Of a stretch of DNA of 33,311 bases, positions 10,010 through 18,164 are shown piece after piece. Position 1 is the stretch's first letter. Every line of letters begins with the position of its first letter. The DNA lies in contig JAPPDF010000069.1 in NCBI GenBank assembly GCA_028875575.1, positions 1-33,311 of the forward strand, read 5' to 3'. Origin of the DNA: Acidobacteriota bacterium (GTDB lineage: Bacteria; Acidobacteriota; Terriglobia; Versatilivoradales; Versatilivoraceae). The position numbers and the translations under genes are program-made. The notes under the pieces are model-generated. The model made no database searches and was not told the DNA's origin. It saw only the letters and a list, made by a program, of their open reading frames with translations.

Positions 10010-11193
10010 GCTTGTTCCCTGGCAGGCGCGGCCGATTTCCCAACCGCCTCCACCGCTTCCGCCAGGCGCTCCCAGGAATGTTCCCGCAGCCTGGCTTCAA
10101 TGTTTCCGGCCATAGTGGAGCTGCCAGCGCTTGAAAAGAAGTGGATGACAGCCTCCGCAATGGCCTCCGGATTGCGCGGCGGAACCAGGTAGCCGGTGCG
10201 TCCCTGCTCCACCGCTTCGGGAATGCCGCCGACCCTTCCCACCACTACCGGTTTCCTGAATCCATGGGCCAACTGCACGATACCGCTCTGCGTGGCGCTG
10301 GTATAGGGAACCACGACCAGGTCGGCAGCTGCAAAGTAAGTGGCGACCATTTCGTCGGGAATATAGCGGGCATGCAACGTCACCCTTTCTTCCAGGTCCA
10401 GCTTCTCCATCAATTGCCGATAGGGCCGGAGATCTTCCCAACTCTCTCCGGCCACCAGCAGGTGGACCCGGAATCGGTCCAGGATCAACGGGAGGCTCTG
10501 CAGCAGGTATCGGAGGCCCTTGTATTCCCGGATAAAGCCGAAGAACAGCAGGACTCTTTCGCAGTGCACGCCGAGTCGGGCTCGAGCAGTGGCCGGGTCG
10601 ATCTCGGCTGCATTGAAGTGGTCATATATGGGGTGCGGAGACACCGTGACTCGATGGGCCCGATCCCTCCCAATCCATTTCAGCAGGTTGGCCCGGTCCC
10701 AATCGGAATGGGTGAGAAAGTAATCTCCCCGTCGCAGGACCCTGCTGGAGAGCCAGTTCTTCAGCCCGGATGTCTCATGCTCGATCACGTTGTGACAAAT
10801 GAAGAGGGCCGGTGGGCCGGAGTTCCTAGCCAGCGCCTTCAGGAAGACGTGGTAAAAAGGGACCCAATAGGCCGCCGTCCAGGGGAGAACGACCAACTCG
10901 GAGTGGTGGAGGGCAATCCTTCCGGGAAGGCGCCACCAGGCCCGGGGGCTGAGGGCATCAAAGGTTGCGTCGGGTTTCTCGAGGGTGACCGGTTTCAAGC
11001 TGGGGTCCCGGTCAGTGGCCCCGGGGTACAGCCAGGCGGGGTACTGGCGGGAGTAGGAGAGAAACTGGACCCGGCATCGCCGCCGCAGCGCCCGGACCAG
11101 CAGCGATGTGTAGTGCGCGATGCCGCCCCGAAAGGGATGGGTGGGACCGACCACCGAAAGCCTGGTGTTCTGTCTCGGAAATAGCGTTGCCAT
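10006..11193 (-). CDS. Glycosyltransferase family 4
   Basis: A GT-B fold glycosyltransferase of about 395 residues. The N-terminal GPTHPFRGGIAHYTSLLV is the acceptor-side glycine-rich loop. The C-terminal domain carries LLFFGFIREYKGLRYLL, and the VVGRVGGIPEAVEQGRTGYL block holds the nucleotide-sugar binding glutamates. It probably adds a hexose to a lipid-linked or surface glycan at the inner face of the membrane. The ATG at 11193 is chosen because the domain begins shortly after it. A TTG at 11319 has a better ribosome binding site (GGAG, 7 nt) but would add 42 residues of low-complexity sequence read through a structured region. It is followed by two overlapping methyltransferases. Confidence 0.88.
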   Translation of the reverse strand: MATLFPRQNTRLSVVGPTHPFRGGIAHYTSLLVRALRRRCRVQFLSYSRQYPAWLYPGATDRDPSLKPVTLEKPDATFDALSPRAWWRLPGRIALHHSELVVLPWTAAYWVPFYHVFLKALARNSGPPALFICHNVIEHETSGLKNWLSSRVLRRGDYFLTHSDWDRANLLKWIGRDRAHRVTVSPHPIYDHFNAAEIDPATARARLGVHCERVLLFFGFIREYKGLRYLLQSLPLILDRFRVHLLVAGESWEDLRPYRQLMEKLDLEERVTLHARYIPDEMVATYFAAADLVVVPYTSATQSGIVQLAHGFRKPVVVGRVGGIPEAVEQGRTGYLVPPRNPEAIAEAVIHFFSSAGSSTMAGNIEARLREHSWERLAEAVEAVGKSAAPAREQA

Positions 11194-11266
11194 CTTTCGG
11201 AGCGCAAAGGCGCCGGATTTCAGGAGCAACGACGAAGACGGCGCCGTTCCGCCCGAACCCGGAGGG

Positions 11267-11362
11267 CCGATGGAGGTTCCGGGGGGAGTGCACAACAGTG
11301 CCTGTTGGCTGAAACGCAACGGGCCTCTCCTCCCGACTGTTTCCCGCTGGAACCTCCATCGG
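11267..11362. repeat. 14-bp perfect inverted repeat with inner hairpin
   Basis: CCGATGGAGGTTCC (11267-11280) and its exact complement (11349-11362) enclose 68 nt. Inside, CAACAG and CTGTTG form a 6-bp stem with a 3-nt loop (about 11291-11305). The structure lies in the 203-nt gap between the family-2 and family-4 glycosyltransferase genes. It could be a transcript folding element or a very small inverted-repeat insertion. No flanking target duplication is visible. Confidence 0.7.
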
Positions 11363-11396
11363 AGATGGTGACCCTATTGCTGGGACAGGACACCAA

Positions 11397-12401
11397 CTAT
11401 TGGCGGATCTCGAGTGCCGAGGCCTCCATCGAGTCCGCTTTGGAATGGTTCACGTCGCCTTTTTCGCTCAGTTCCAGCTTGCGAACCCGGTAAAGAGTCT
11501 CCTCGCTCAGCCTTCGATTGGCTGCGATCAGGTCCGCCGCCAGTCCAACCACAATGACCTGAAAGCCCACGATCATCAGGATGGCCGCCAGAATCAGCGA
11601 CTGCACATGGCCTCCGGCAGACTCCAGAAAAAAGAAATAGAGGTAGCGCAGACCCAACAGGAACCCCAAAAGGCAGCCGACCCCTCCCAGGAGGAGAAAA
11701 ACGCGAAGCGGATTGTACATGGTGTAGATGCGAAGGATGGTCACTGCCGACTTCTTGAGGTAGTACCAGGTGGATCTGGCCAGTCGCGACTCCCGCAGCT
11801 TTGGATTGACCCGGATGGGCACGCTGGTCACCCGGAGGGGACCGGCGCCCGCCTGAATTACCGTTTCCAGGGTGTAGGAAAACCGCGTATGGACAATGGT
11901 CCGCAAGGCGGCTTCCCGATTGTAGGCGCGGAAGCCGCTGGTGGTGTCTTCCACCGGACAGCCGGCCACCGTGCGAACCAGCCAGCTCCCCAGCCGCTGC
12001 AGCCATTTCTTGGCGGGTGAAAAGTAGGCAATGGCTTCAATGTCCCGGGAGCCCACCACCAGGTCGGCCCGATCCTGAAGGATCGGTTCGATAAGGGCTT
12101 CCACGTCCTCGCCGGCATACTGATTGTCGCCGTCGGTATTGACGACAATGTCTGCCCCAAGCCTCAGGCAGGCATCCAGGCCCGTGCGAAAGGCGATGCC
12201 CAACCCCCGGTTCCGTCCCAGCTCGACCAGATGAGTCACGCCGAGCCTGCGAGCCGCTTCGGCGGTGCCGTCGGTGGACCCGTCATCCACCACCAGGGTC
12301 TCTATCGCATCCAGGCCGTCCAAGGCTCTCGGGAGCCGGCTCAGCACCTCGGGAAGGGTGTGCGCCTCGTTGAAACAGGGAATCTGAACGATCAGCTTCA
12401 T
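11397..12401 (-). CDS. Family 2 glycosyltransferase with C-terminal membrane helices (dolichyl-phosphate-mannose synthase-like)
   Basis: A 334-residue GT-A glycosyltransferase. The N-terminal VQIPCFNEAHTLPEVL, VVDDGSTDGT and NTDGDNQY (metal-binding D90 and D92) are the standard GT2 blocks, and TTSGFRAYNREA is typical of polyprenyl-phosphate sugar synthases. Two hydrophobic segments follow (about 235-260 and 270-295), ending in a charged cytosolic tail. It likely loads a sugar from a nucleotide donor onto polyprenyl phosphate for surface-glycan building. The ATG has GAGG 5 nt upstream. It begins a four-gene run with the GT4 and two methyltransferases, after a 460-nt gap upstream. Confidence 0.92.
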   Translation of the reverse strand: MKLIVQIPCFNEAHTLPEVLSRLPRALDGLDAIETLVVDDGSTDGTAEAARRLGVTHLVELGRNRGLGIAFRTGLDACLRLGADIVVNTDGDNQYAGEDVEALIEPILQDRADLVVGSRDIEAIAYFSPAKKWLQRLGSWLVRTVAGCPVEDTTSGFRAYNREAALRTIVHTRFSYTLETVIQAGAGPLRVTSVPIRVNPKLRESRLARSTWYYLKKSAVTILRIYTMYNPLRVFLLLGGVGCLLGFLLGLRYLYFFFLESAGGHVQSLILAAILMIVGFQVIVVGLAADLIAANRRLSEETLYRVRKLELSEKGDVNHSKADSMEASALEIRQ

Positions 12402-12522
12402 TACGCCTCTGAACGAAGAGCGGGCTCCCGGTGAGGCCGGTGTCCCAGCATGCCTGAAACAAACGCCCGCGCCTGGTGGCTGGAAACCGGTTCAAAGTCA
12501 AGCATGGGCAGGTTCTTGATTC

Positions 12523-12756
12523 ACATCGATGCACAAGATGCACAGGATTATTGGCTGATGGTCTGGTCTGAGTGCTCCGGGACGAGAGTGTTCACCCCCT
12601 TGAGTTCGACCACCACCTTTTCTTGAACAACGATTCCCCAAAACCGTCTCCCAAGCTCTTGGATTACTTCACGTGCGCACCCGATCAACGATTGGGTTCG
12701 CTTCCTGTGCGCAGCCTCTCACCCGCTTAATCCTGTCTATCCTGTGCATCGATGTT
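12523..12756. repeat. Inverted phased-nonamer repeat cassette (ACAGGA type)
   Basis: Two inverted arms, 12523-12550 and 12728-12756, match at 25 of 28 compared positions. Each arm has a CATCGATG palindrome at its outer end, then two nonamers of the form NNNACAGGA (TGCACAAGA and TGCACAGGA on the left; TGCACAGGA and TAGACAGGA on the right, read inward) and a terminal TTA. The interior of about 177 nt is a degraded GxxExxY gene. The TTA of the left arm is the gene's stop codon on the minus strand, so the arm and the coding end are fused. Confidence 0.8.
12548..12718 (-). pseudogene. GxxExxY protein remnant, internally deleted, no start
   Basis: A 56-codon open frame without a start codon carries two pieces of the GxxExxY family (TIGR04256) joined in frame. 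The first, LIGCAREVIQELG, corresponds to the family N-terminus, whose usual form is close to IGAAIEVHRELGPG. The second, KVVVELKGVNTLVPEHSDQ, corresponds to the strongly conserved VELKAVE-L-P-H-AQ block. In intact proteins of about 120-130 residues these lie about 45-60 residues apart, so the middle is deleted, including the G-x-x-E-x-x-Y motif itself. An in-frame TGA precedes it. The stop TAA belongs to the flanking repeat arm. The identification is from memory of the family and needs a profile search. Confidence 0.65.
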
Positions 12757-12863
12757 CAATAATGCAGCAGACCGATTTGGCGGCACATGGTTTCTGCTCC
12801 GGATAGATTATGAACTTCCGTTGTTTCACTCCCACATGATCCGCACGGCAGGGCCGGGGCCCG

Positions 12864-13700
12864 TCAGTCAGCGGAGGTCAATTCCACCAGCAACGAGCCG
12901 AAGGGAAGGGATACCGAAGCCAGAACCGGTATTCGTCGAGGGTCATTGGTGAACCAGAGGGTCATCTTCTTGTCCCGCAGCACGCTTCCCCCACGCCGCA
13001 GAGCCGCTTCCACCCTGTGGGCCGCAAAACTTCCCAGTGCAGTCGAAATCAGCTCACTCCCAGCGACCCTGACATCGGCTTCGAAGGTCTCTCCACCTTC
13101 CACGATAGGGAACAGGATCCGCAACCCCGGCTTCAGGCCCAACGTGCGCAGCAGGTAGATGGCCGAGACCGGATCCTGGGCGCCCAATTGGATCGTGAGC
13201 TTGTTGACCTGCTTGTTGGAGTCGACATACCTGGCCGTTCCGCCCGCGGGGTTGAAGACAACTCTATCCCGCACAGTCCTGCCGTTCTCCTTGAAGGATC
13301 TTCGGTACTCCCGGCTGAGCCCCTGATGGGGGTCGAAAAGGGAAGAACACTGAAACTGCAGGCGATAGACAGAGGTCATCGCAGGGGTGCTTTCGGCATC
13401 CAGCACCAACCGATAGCCCCCCGAGCCTTCGGAGCCCCTGGAGGCCACCCGCAACTCAGCCCTGCCGGCCTCCAGGGTCTCCGCCCAGGATACGCGATAG
13501 GCCAGGCGTTCTCCCACCTCAAAGGGTAGGGAGCCGGACCCGCCATCCACTTCGGACTGGAAAGCGCCACTTGACCGGCCTGAGGCCTGGGACACCCCCT
13601 CGATGGGACCGGCAGGAGGCGCTCCCTCCTGAGCCCAGATACTGCCGCCGGCAATTCCGGCCGCCAGCACCATCATCCCCCACAATAGTCTGTCGCTCAT
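12864..13700 (-). CDS. DUF3108 domain protein, exported
   Basis: A 278-residue protein with a signal peptide (MSDRLLWGMMVLAAGIAG then SIWAQ) and a DUF3108 domain. The family pattern is visible in LPFEVGERLAYRVSWAETLEAG, then QDPVSAIYLLRTLGLKPG, LGSFAAHRVEA and a final WFTNDPRRIPVLASVSLPFG. DUF3108 proteins are beta-rich periplasmic proteins of unknown function in Gram-negative bacteria. The ATG at 13700 is preferred over a GTG at 13733 because the signal peptide starts there. It follows the SDR gene after a 138-nt gap in the same direction and may end the dnaX-recR transcript. Confidence 0.85.
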   Translation of the reverse strand: MSDRLLWGMMVLAAGIAGGSIWAQEGAPPAGPIEGVSQASGRSSGAFQSEVDGGSGSLPFEVGERLAYRVSWAETLEAGRAELRVASRGSEGSGGYRLVLDAESTPAMTSVYRLQFQCSSLFDPHQGLSREYRRSFKENGRTVRDRVVFNPAGGTARYVDSNKQVNKLTIQLGAQDPVSAIYLLRTLGLKPGLRILFPIVEGGETFEADVRVAGSELISTALGSFAAHRVEAALRRGGSVLRDKKMTLWFTNDPRRIPVLASVSLPFGSLLVELTSAD

Positions 13701-13838
13701 GCTCTTCGCCCGGGTGTCCGGGTCAACTGCCACGAAACTCTCGGCAATACGATACGTGAGATCCTTCGGCCCCGACTCCCTCCAGATGACGTCTCTACCC
13801 TGCGCCGGGCGTCTTCCGCCAAAGGGGTGAACCCACCC

Positions 13839-14579
13839 TTAAAAAATATGGCGGCCTCCATCGACCCGGATGCATTCGCCCGTGATGAAATCGCTCTCGA
13901 TCAGGCTCATCGCCGCCAGGGCGATCTGTTCCCCGCCCCCCCAGCGGCCCAGGGGCGTCACCTCTCGCACCTTTTCCACGTCCTCCGGAGCAAGATCGGG
14001 CGGCGGCACCATGGGACCCGGCGCAATGGCATTGACCAGGATGTTGTAGGGAGCCAGTTCCAGGGCCAGCGCCTCGGTGAGGCCCACTACGCCCACCTTG
14101 GAGACATAATAGGGCAGATATCCCTTGTATCGGGGACGGCCGCTGGCAGCCGTCCAATCGGCGCAATTGATGATCCTCCCGCCCCCCCTGGCTTTCATTC
14201 CCGGTATGACGGCCCGGGCGCACAGGAAGGCGCTGCGCAGGTTGACGTTCATGTTGAGGTCCCAGTCGCTCCCGGTCGTCTCCTCGAACGGCTTGGAGGC
14301 GTATACCGATGCCAGGTTCACCAGGACGTCAACCCCGCCCCACATTACCGCTATACGCTTCACCGCATCGCTGATCTCTTCTTCACGGCTCAAGTCGGCC
14401 TGAACCGGCATGGCTTCCCGGCCGGCGGCCCGAAGCTCCCGGGCCGCCTGCTCGGCCGAGTCCCGGGACCGGTGATACCCCAGGGCGACCCTGGCCCCTC
14501 TTTGCCCCAAAGCGACGCCGACGAGGCGGCCGATTCTCCGAGTCCCGGTGATGAATACCACCTTGCCATCTATGTCCAT
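13839..14579 (-). CDS. Short-chain dehydrogenase/reductase, pteridine-reductase-like
   Basis: A 246-residue SDR with NAD(P)-binding Rossmann fold. The cofactor loop TGTRRIGR (11-18) resembles the TGxxxRxG loop of pteridine reductases (FolM/PTR1) but is one residue shorter. The active site has Y157 and K161 in YYVSK. The usual catalytic serine position reads INCADW with D141, as in pteridine reductases, though D141 is 16 residues before the tyrosine instead of 13. NVNLRSAFLCARAV and NAIAPGPM are standard SDR blocks. The ATG at 14579 has AGG 5 nt upstream; an ATG at 14624, just 1 nt past the recR stop, would add 15 residues and is also possible. It probably reduces a pteridine or a carbonyl compound with NADPH; the substrate is not known. 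Confidence 0.85.
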   Translation of the reverse strand: MDIDGKVVFITGTRRIGRLVGVALGQRGARVALGYHRSRDSAEQAARELRAAGREAMPVQADLSREEEISDAVKRIAVMWGGVDVLVNLASVYASKPFEETTGSDWDLNMNVNLRSAFLCARAVIPGMKARGGGRIINCADWTAASGRPRYKGYLPYYVSKVGVVGLTEALALELAPYNILVNAIAPGPMVPPPDLAPEDVEKVREVTPLGRWGGGEQIALAAMSLIESDFITGECIRVDGGRHIF

Positions 14580-14625
14580 AGAAACCTCATCCCGGCGGAG
14601 GTCCGCCGGCGACGGCACCCTCATC

Positions 14626-15225
14626 TCACAGATCCCGCCTGCCTTCCAGAGCTCTCGCCATGGTAATTTCGTCGGCGTATTCCAGGTCTCCGCCCACCGG
14701 CACTCCCATGGCGATACGAGTCACCCGCACCTGCAGCGGCTTGATCAGCTTGGACAGATAGAGAGCCGTAGCCTCGCCCTCCACGCTGGGGTTGGTAGCC
14801 ACGATCACTTCCTCGACCTGCCCGTCTTTCAGGCGTTCCAGCAGCGCCTTGATCTTGAGCTGGTCGGGACCAATGCCGTTGAGGGGAGACAGCACCCCCA
14901 GCAGCACATGGTAGAGTCCCCGGTACTCGCGGGTCTTCTCGACGGCAATGACGTTGTGGGGCTCCTCCAACACGCAAATCAGGCCGCGGTCGCGAAGAGG
15001 ATCGGTGCAGTAGAAGCAGGGATCGACGTCGGTGATGTTGTAGCAGACCGAACAGTAGCCGATCGAATCGATGACGTTAAGAATGGACTCGGCCAGCCCG
15101 CGGGCCTCGCTCGAGGACGCGCGCACGATGTGAAAGGCAAGGCGCTGGGCCGACTTGGAACCGATGCCCGGCAGCTTCTTGAGCTCGGCGATCAATTCCT
15201 CGACGGGGCGGGCGTAGTCACGCAT
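14626..15225 (-). CDS. recR: Recombination mediator RecR
   Basis: RecR works with RecO and RecF to load RecA on gapped DNA. The 199-residue protein has the helix-hairpin-helix (KLPGIGSKSAQRLAFHIV, 17-34), the four-cysteine zinc site C58, C61, C70, C73, and a Toprim domain with VLEEPHNV and VEEVIVATNPSVEGEATA. The C-terminal Walker-like RIAMGVPVGGDLEYAD block is also conserved. It lies in the conserved order dnaX-ybaB-recR with a 75-nt gap after ybaB. No clear ribosome binding site precedes the ATG. Confidence 0.97.
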   Translation of the reverse strand: MRDYARPVEELIAELKKLPGIGSKSAQRLAFHIVRASSSEARGLAESILNVIDSIGYCSVCYNITDVDPCFYCTDPLRDRGLICVLEEPHNVIAVEKTREYRGLYHVLLGVLSPLNGIGPDQLKIKALLERLKDGQVEEVIVATNPSVEGEATALYLSKLIKPLQVRVTRIAMGVPVGGDLEYADEITMARALEGRRDL

Positions 15226-15300
15226 TTTGACCGGACGGCGACTGGGTGGCCGGGCAACGGAGGTTTCCGGAACGGAAAAGACCGGGAAGAATCGGCTGGA

Positions 15301-15603
15301 CTACATCATTCCCGGAATCCGCAATCCCCCGGTGAGGCCTCCAATCTGACCTGCCATGGCTTCATCCACTTTGCGCGCCGCCTCGTTGAAGGCGGCAACC
15401 ACCAGATCCTGCAACATCTCCAGGTCTCCGGAGCCTGCGGCATCGGGGTCTATCTTCACTTCGGACACCTGCTTGAGTCCGTTCATCCTGACCAACACCA
15501 TTCCTCCACCGGCCGTACCCTCGACCGACAACTCCGCCATCTGCTTCTGCAGCTGCTCCTGCATCTGCTGCGCCTGTTTCATGATCTGCTGAATGTTCTT
15601 CAT
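15301..15603 (-). CDS. YbaB/EbfC family nucleoid-associated protein
   Basis: A 100-residue YbaB/EbfC protein, a DNA-binding dimer that coats the nucleoid and is usually encoded between dnaX and recR. The N-terminal helix is Gln/Met-rich (KQAQQMQEQLQKQMAEL), followed by the family block VEGTAGGGMVLVRMNG and VKIDPDA. The ATG at 15603 is chosen because GGAGG lies exactly 5 nt upstream; the ATG at 15615 has no such site. It begins 30 nt after the dnaX stop. Confidence 0.93.
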   Translation of the reverse strand: MKNIQQIMKQAQQMQEQLQKQMAELSVEGTAGGGMVLVRMNGLKQVSEVKIDPDAAGSGDLEMLQDLVVAAFNEAARKVDEAMAGQIGGLTGGLRIPGMM

Positions 15604-15633
15604 CAGGGCCTCCATGCCAACATCGGACCGACT

Positions 15634-17295
15634 CTACTTCAGCTTCCGAACCTCCGGTTTCTCCTGAACCTGAAACACTTCCAGAAAGCTCTGCACTCGC
15701 TTGTCCTCGAGAATCCGCTTCGACTCCCGCCTTTCAATCTCATCTTCCGAAGGCGGCATGACCTCAGTCCTCGGTGGAACTTCAGCCGGGAGTGGAGTTC
15801 CCGAGGACGGCCCGTCCTCTTCCACCAGCAGACTCACCTTCAAACGGCGTCCTTCGAGTTTGGCGCTCGCCCTCGCTATCACCTCCCGCTTCTCGCCGTC
15901 CTGCAGCAACTCGCGCGAACCGCGCTGACCGGCTGCAAACCGGACTCTGATCTCGTCTCCCGCGACAGTCGCGTCCGAAGCCTTCCCCAGCAGGGATGCC
16001 ACCATCGGGGAATCGCTGAATGCCGCCTCACGGATGCGATCCAGGAGTGTACCCGCCACGGCCGGAGTAGGCGGGCCGGAATCCTGGAAGATGGCAGGGG
16101 GAGGCGAAGGGGCGGACCGTGGAGGGCCGGGCGTGGCCGGCGGTTCGGGGTTTCCTGGAGGGGCATCTCCGGAGAAAGCCGCCAGCAATTCCTCCAGCGC
16201 TGCCAGGCGCTTGGCCTGAACCATGCGGACCAGGCCCAATTCCAGATGCAACCGGGGGTGAGCCGAACCACGCAACTCTCCCTCGGTTGCCACCAGAATT
16301 TGGAAAAACCGGGTGACATCCTCCTCCGAGAGTTGGGCGCTGAGGGTCTGCAAGCGTGCCAGGTCCTCCGCCGGGGCAGCCACCAGTTGAGAGTCCTTGC
16401 CCGCGACCTTGACCATCAGCAGGTTGCGGAAATGGCCCATCAACTCGCGAACCAACTGCTGGGGGTTCCTGCCGCTGGTCAGGACCTGATCCACCAGCGC
16501 CAGCACCTGCTTGGTGTCGCGGGCGATGACGGCGGCGGCAACATCCTCCAGCAACTGCTGGGGGACAACGCCCAACAAGTCCCGCACCTGCTCTTCCCCC
16601 ACCTCCTCGCCGCAAAGGGAAATCGCCTGGTCCAGCAGCGACTCCCCGTCGCGAAGGCTCCCCTCGGAAGCCCGGGCAATGGCGCTCAGGGCCCGCTCAC
16701 CGATCCGGACCCGCTCTTCACGGGCGATCAACTCCAAGCGCTCAAAAATTTCTCGGTAGCTGATGGCGCGGAAGTTGAAGTGCTGGCAACGGGAAAGGAT
16801 GGTTCCGGGCACCTTGTGCAGCTCGGTCGTGGCCAGGATGAAGACCACGTGCGCAGGAGGTTCTTCCAGGGTTTTTAGCAGCGCGTTGAATGCCTCGGTA
16901 GTGAGCATATGAACTTCATCGATGATGAAAACCTTGTAGCGATCTCGTGCCGCCCGGTATCTGACGCTTTCCCGCAGTTCACGAATTTCGTCAATGCCGC
17001 GGTTGGAGGCCGCATCTATCTCGAGAACATCGATGGATTGGCCTGAAGTCACCTCCCGACAGGAAGCGCAGTCGTTGCAGGGATTGACGGTCGGGCCCTG
17101 CTGGCAGTTCAACGCCTTGGCCAGGATCCGGGCCGTGGTGGTCTTGCCCACTCCCCGCGCCCCGGCAAACAGATAGGCATGGGCGATGCGATTCTGGGAG
17201 ATGGCGTTCTTGAGGGTCTCCGCCGTGGCTCCCTGCCCCACAATCGAAGCAAACGTTTGCGGCCGCCACTTGCGGGCCAGAACCTGATAACTCAT
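15634..17295 (-). CDS. dnaX: DNA polymerase III subunit gamma/tau
   Basis: The clamp-loader ATPase that loads the beta clamp at the replication fork. The protein has 553 residues. It starts with MSYQVLARKWRPQTF and has Walker A GARGVGKT (45-52), zinc-module cysteines C64, C73, C76 and C79, Walker B IIDEVHM (124-130), the sensor ATTELHK and the arginine finger region SRCQHF. After a Pro-rich linker (about 390-420) comes a tau-like C-terminal domain ending in a highly charged tail. The frame extends 17 codons upstream, but the ATG at 17295 gives the family N-terminus. I see no A-AAA-AAG slippery site, so a separate gamma product by the E. coli mechanism is not supported. It is followed by ybaB and recR. 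Confidence 0.97.
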   Translation of the reverse strand: MSYQVLARKWRPQTFASIVGQGATAETLKNAISQNRIAHAYLFAGARGVGKTTTARILAKALNCQQGPTVNPCNDCASCREVTSGQSIDVLEIDAASNRGIDEIRELRESVRYRAARDRYKVFIIDEVHMLTTEAFNALLKTLEEPPAHVVFILATTELHKVPGTILSRCQHFNFRAISYREIFERLELIAREERVRIGERALSAIARASEGSLRDGESLLDQAISLCGEEVGEEQVRDLLGVVPQQLLEDVAAAVIARDTKQVLALVDQVLTSGRNPQQLVRELMGHFRNLLMVKVAGKDSQLVAAPAEDLARLQTLSAQLSEEDVTRFFQILVATEGELRGSAHPRLHLELGLVRMVQAKRLAALEELLAAFSGDAPPGNPEPPATPGPPRSAPSPPPAIFQDSGPPTPAVAGTLLDRIREAAFSDSPMVASLLGKASDATVAGDEIRVRFAAGQRGSRELLQDGEKREVIARASAKLEGRRLKVSLLVEEDGPSSGTPLPAEVPPRTEVMPPSEDEIERRESKRILEDKRVQSFLEVFQVQEKPEVRKLK

Positions 17296-17916
17296 GAGCC
17301 TGTCCCAAAATCCTTCGCATTCACACTTCGCCCCCGCCCGCCGCACGGCAGGTCGCGGGGGTCCTTCGCCCTCGGAACCGGCAGGCAGGGAACCCTCGTT
17401 CTTGAATCAAGCGGGGTCTCGCAATCCACTCGAATCGGGAGAATCGAAACCACAGGCGGGAGATTGGGGAAGTGAACTGCCGGTCCGGAAACGACCTTGA
17501 ACTGGCCAGGCCCCGGGTTTTTCCGCGGCACCTCCGGGAGTCCACTACCGTTGCTTTCTTCCGAACCTGGCGGGGTTTGCGGATCCGGATCGCACGGAGC
17601 CCGAGACCTGATGAATTCGTTTTGCGAAGCAGGCCGCATGGTAGTGAATAACCTGGGCGCTGTCCAGGGAAAAGGGTGTCAGCAGGAGGTCAGCGACGTC
17701 GTTAGTATGTGACGTGTCCGGTGTTTATGGCACGTGAAATATTCACTCGGGGGATGGCGGCATTAGTAAAGGCGTCTTGCCCAGCCAGAAGGGGGGGAGG
17801 GGTGGCACCTTATTCGAGCCCGCCGTGGAGGGGGGCGATGAACGTACAGGAAGTAATCTTACTGCAAACCGATTACCGTTTTTCCGGCAATTCAACAACC
17901 CACCAGACTCTACTCC
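17296..17916. other. 621-nt gap upstream of dnaX
   Basis: No gene is recognised on either strand; open frames here are short and compositionally random. I checked for a signal recognition particle RNA, tRNA, tmRNA or RNase P signature and found none. The only strong structure is the hairpin at 17331-17361, near dnaX. The stretch must contain the dnaX promoter, but I cannot place it with confidence. Confidence 0.5.
17331..17361 (-). promoter_or_regulatory. GC-rich hairpin in the dnaX leader
   Basis: CCCCCGC (17331-17337) pairs perfectly with GCGGGGG (17355-17361), and the loop itself holds GCCG-ca-CGGC (17340-17349). The pair forms a two-part stem whose edge lies 35 nt before the dnaX ATG. 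If transcribed in the dnaX leader it would be very stable. It lacks a U-tract, so it is not a clear terminator. Confidence 0.4.
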
Positions 17917-18138
17917 TCAAGCGACGGTTCGGCGGGTAATCGCCTCTCGCAACCCTTCCAGCAGTCCTTCAAGCTTGGCCATGCGCTCGCGAATTTCAGC
18001 TTGACTACGCTCTACAGCGGTAATCCGTTCACTCAACTTGGAGATGTCCTGGCGCAACCAAGCAAACAAGCCAACCAACAGGGCGGCGAGGCCGATAAAA
18101 CCACCAATCTCAATCGTCATGATGGTAGTTTGGCACAT
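17917..18138 (-). CDS. Small single-pass membrane protein with coiled coil
   Basis: A protein of about 73 residues. A hydrophobic helix (TIEIGGFIGLAALLVGLFAW) is followed by a heptad-rich amphipathic stretch (DISKLSERITAVERSQAEIR onward), suggesting a membrane-anchored coiled coil facing the cytosol or periplasm. Such small proteins are common and usually unnamed; I do not assign a function. Start choice is uncertain: ATG at 18138 has GGAAG 3 nt upstream, while ATG at 18120 begins closer to the helix but has no ribosome binding site. It lies 26 nt after the substrate-binding protein gene in the same direction, so it may be the last gene of the transport operon. Confidence 0.6.
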   Translation of the reverse strand: MCQTTIMTIEIGGFIGLAALLVGLFAWLRQDISKLSERITAVERSQAEIRERMAKLEGLLEGLREAITRRTVA

Positions 18139-18164
18139 CAACTTCCGTTCGATCAAGGTGGTAA

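Larger units (their letters stand above)
12402..12863. other. Intergenic region between DUF3108 gene and glycosyltransferase
   Basis: A 462-nt gap. Its centre (12523-12756) is a repeat-bounded cassette with a GxxExxY gene remnant, described separately. The flanks (12402-12522 and 12757-12863) show no recognised gene, terminator or promoter. Confidence 0.6.

Noticed and set aside
14548-16878. A 776-codon open frame on the plus strand opposite dnaX, ybaB and recR
   Set aside because: It is the antisense shadow of well-recognised genes in GC-rich DNA and has no domain of its own.
15634-17295. Programmed frameshift in dnaX
   Set aside because: The nearest candidates (CTAAAAACC near 16875 and GTTTTTC near 16305) do not fit the slippery heptamer rule in the reading frame.
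17296-17916. Possible SRP RNA, tRNA or other RNA gene upstream of dnaX, where one is often found
   Set aside because: No GGAAGGAAGCAGCC-like SRP core, no GTTCGAATC-type T-loop with acceptor stem, and no RNase P or tmRNA signature on either strand.
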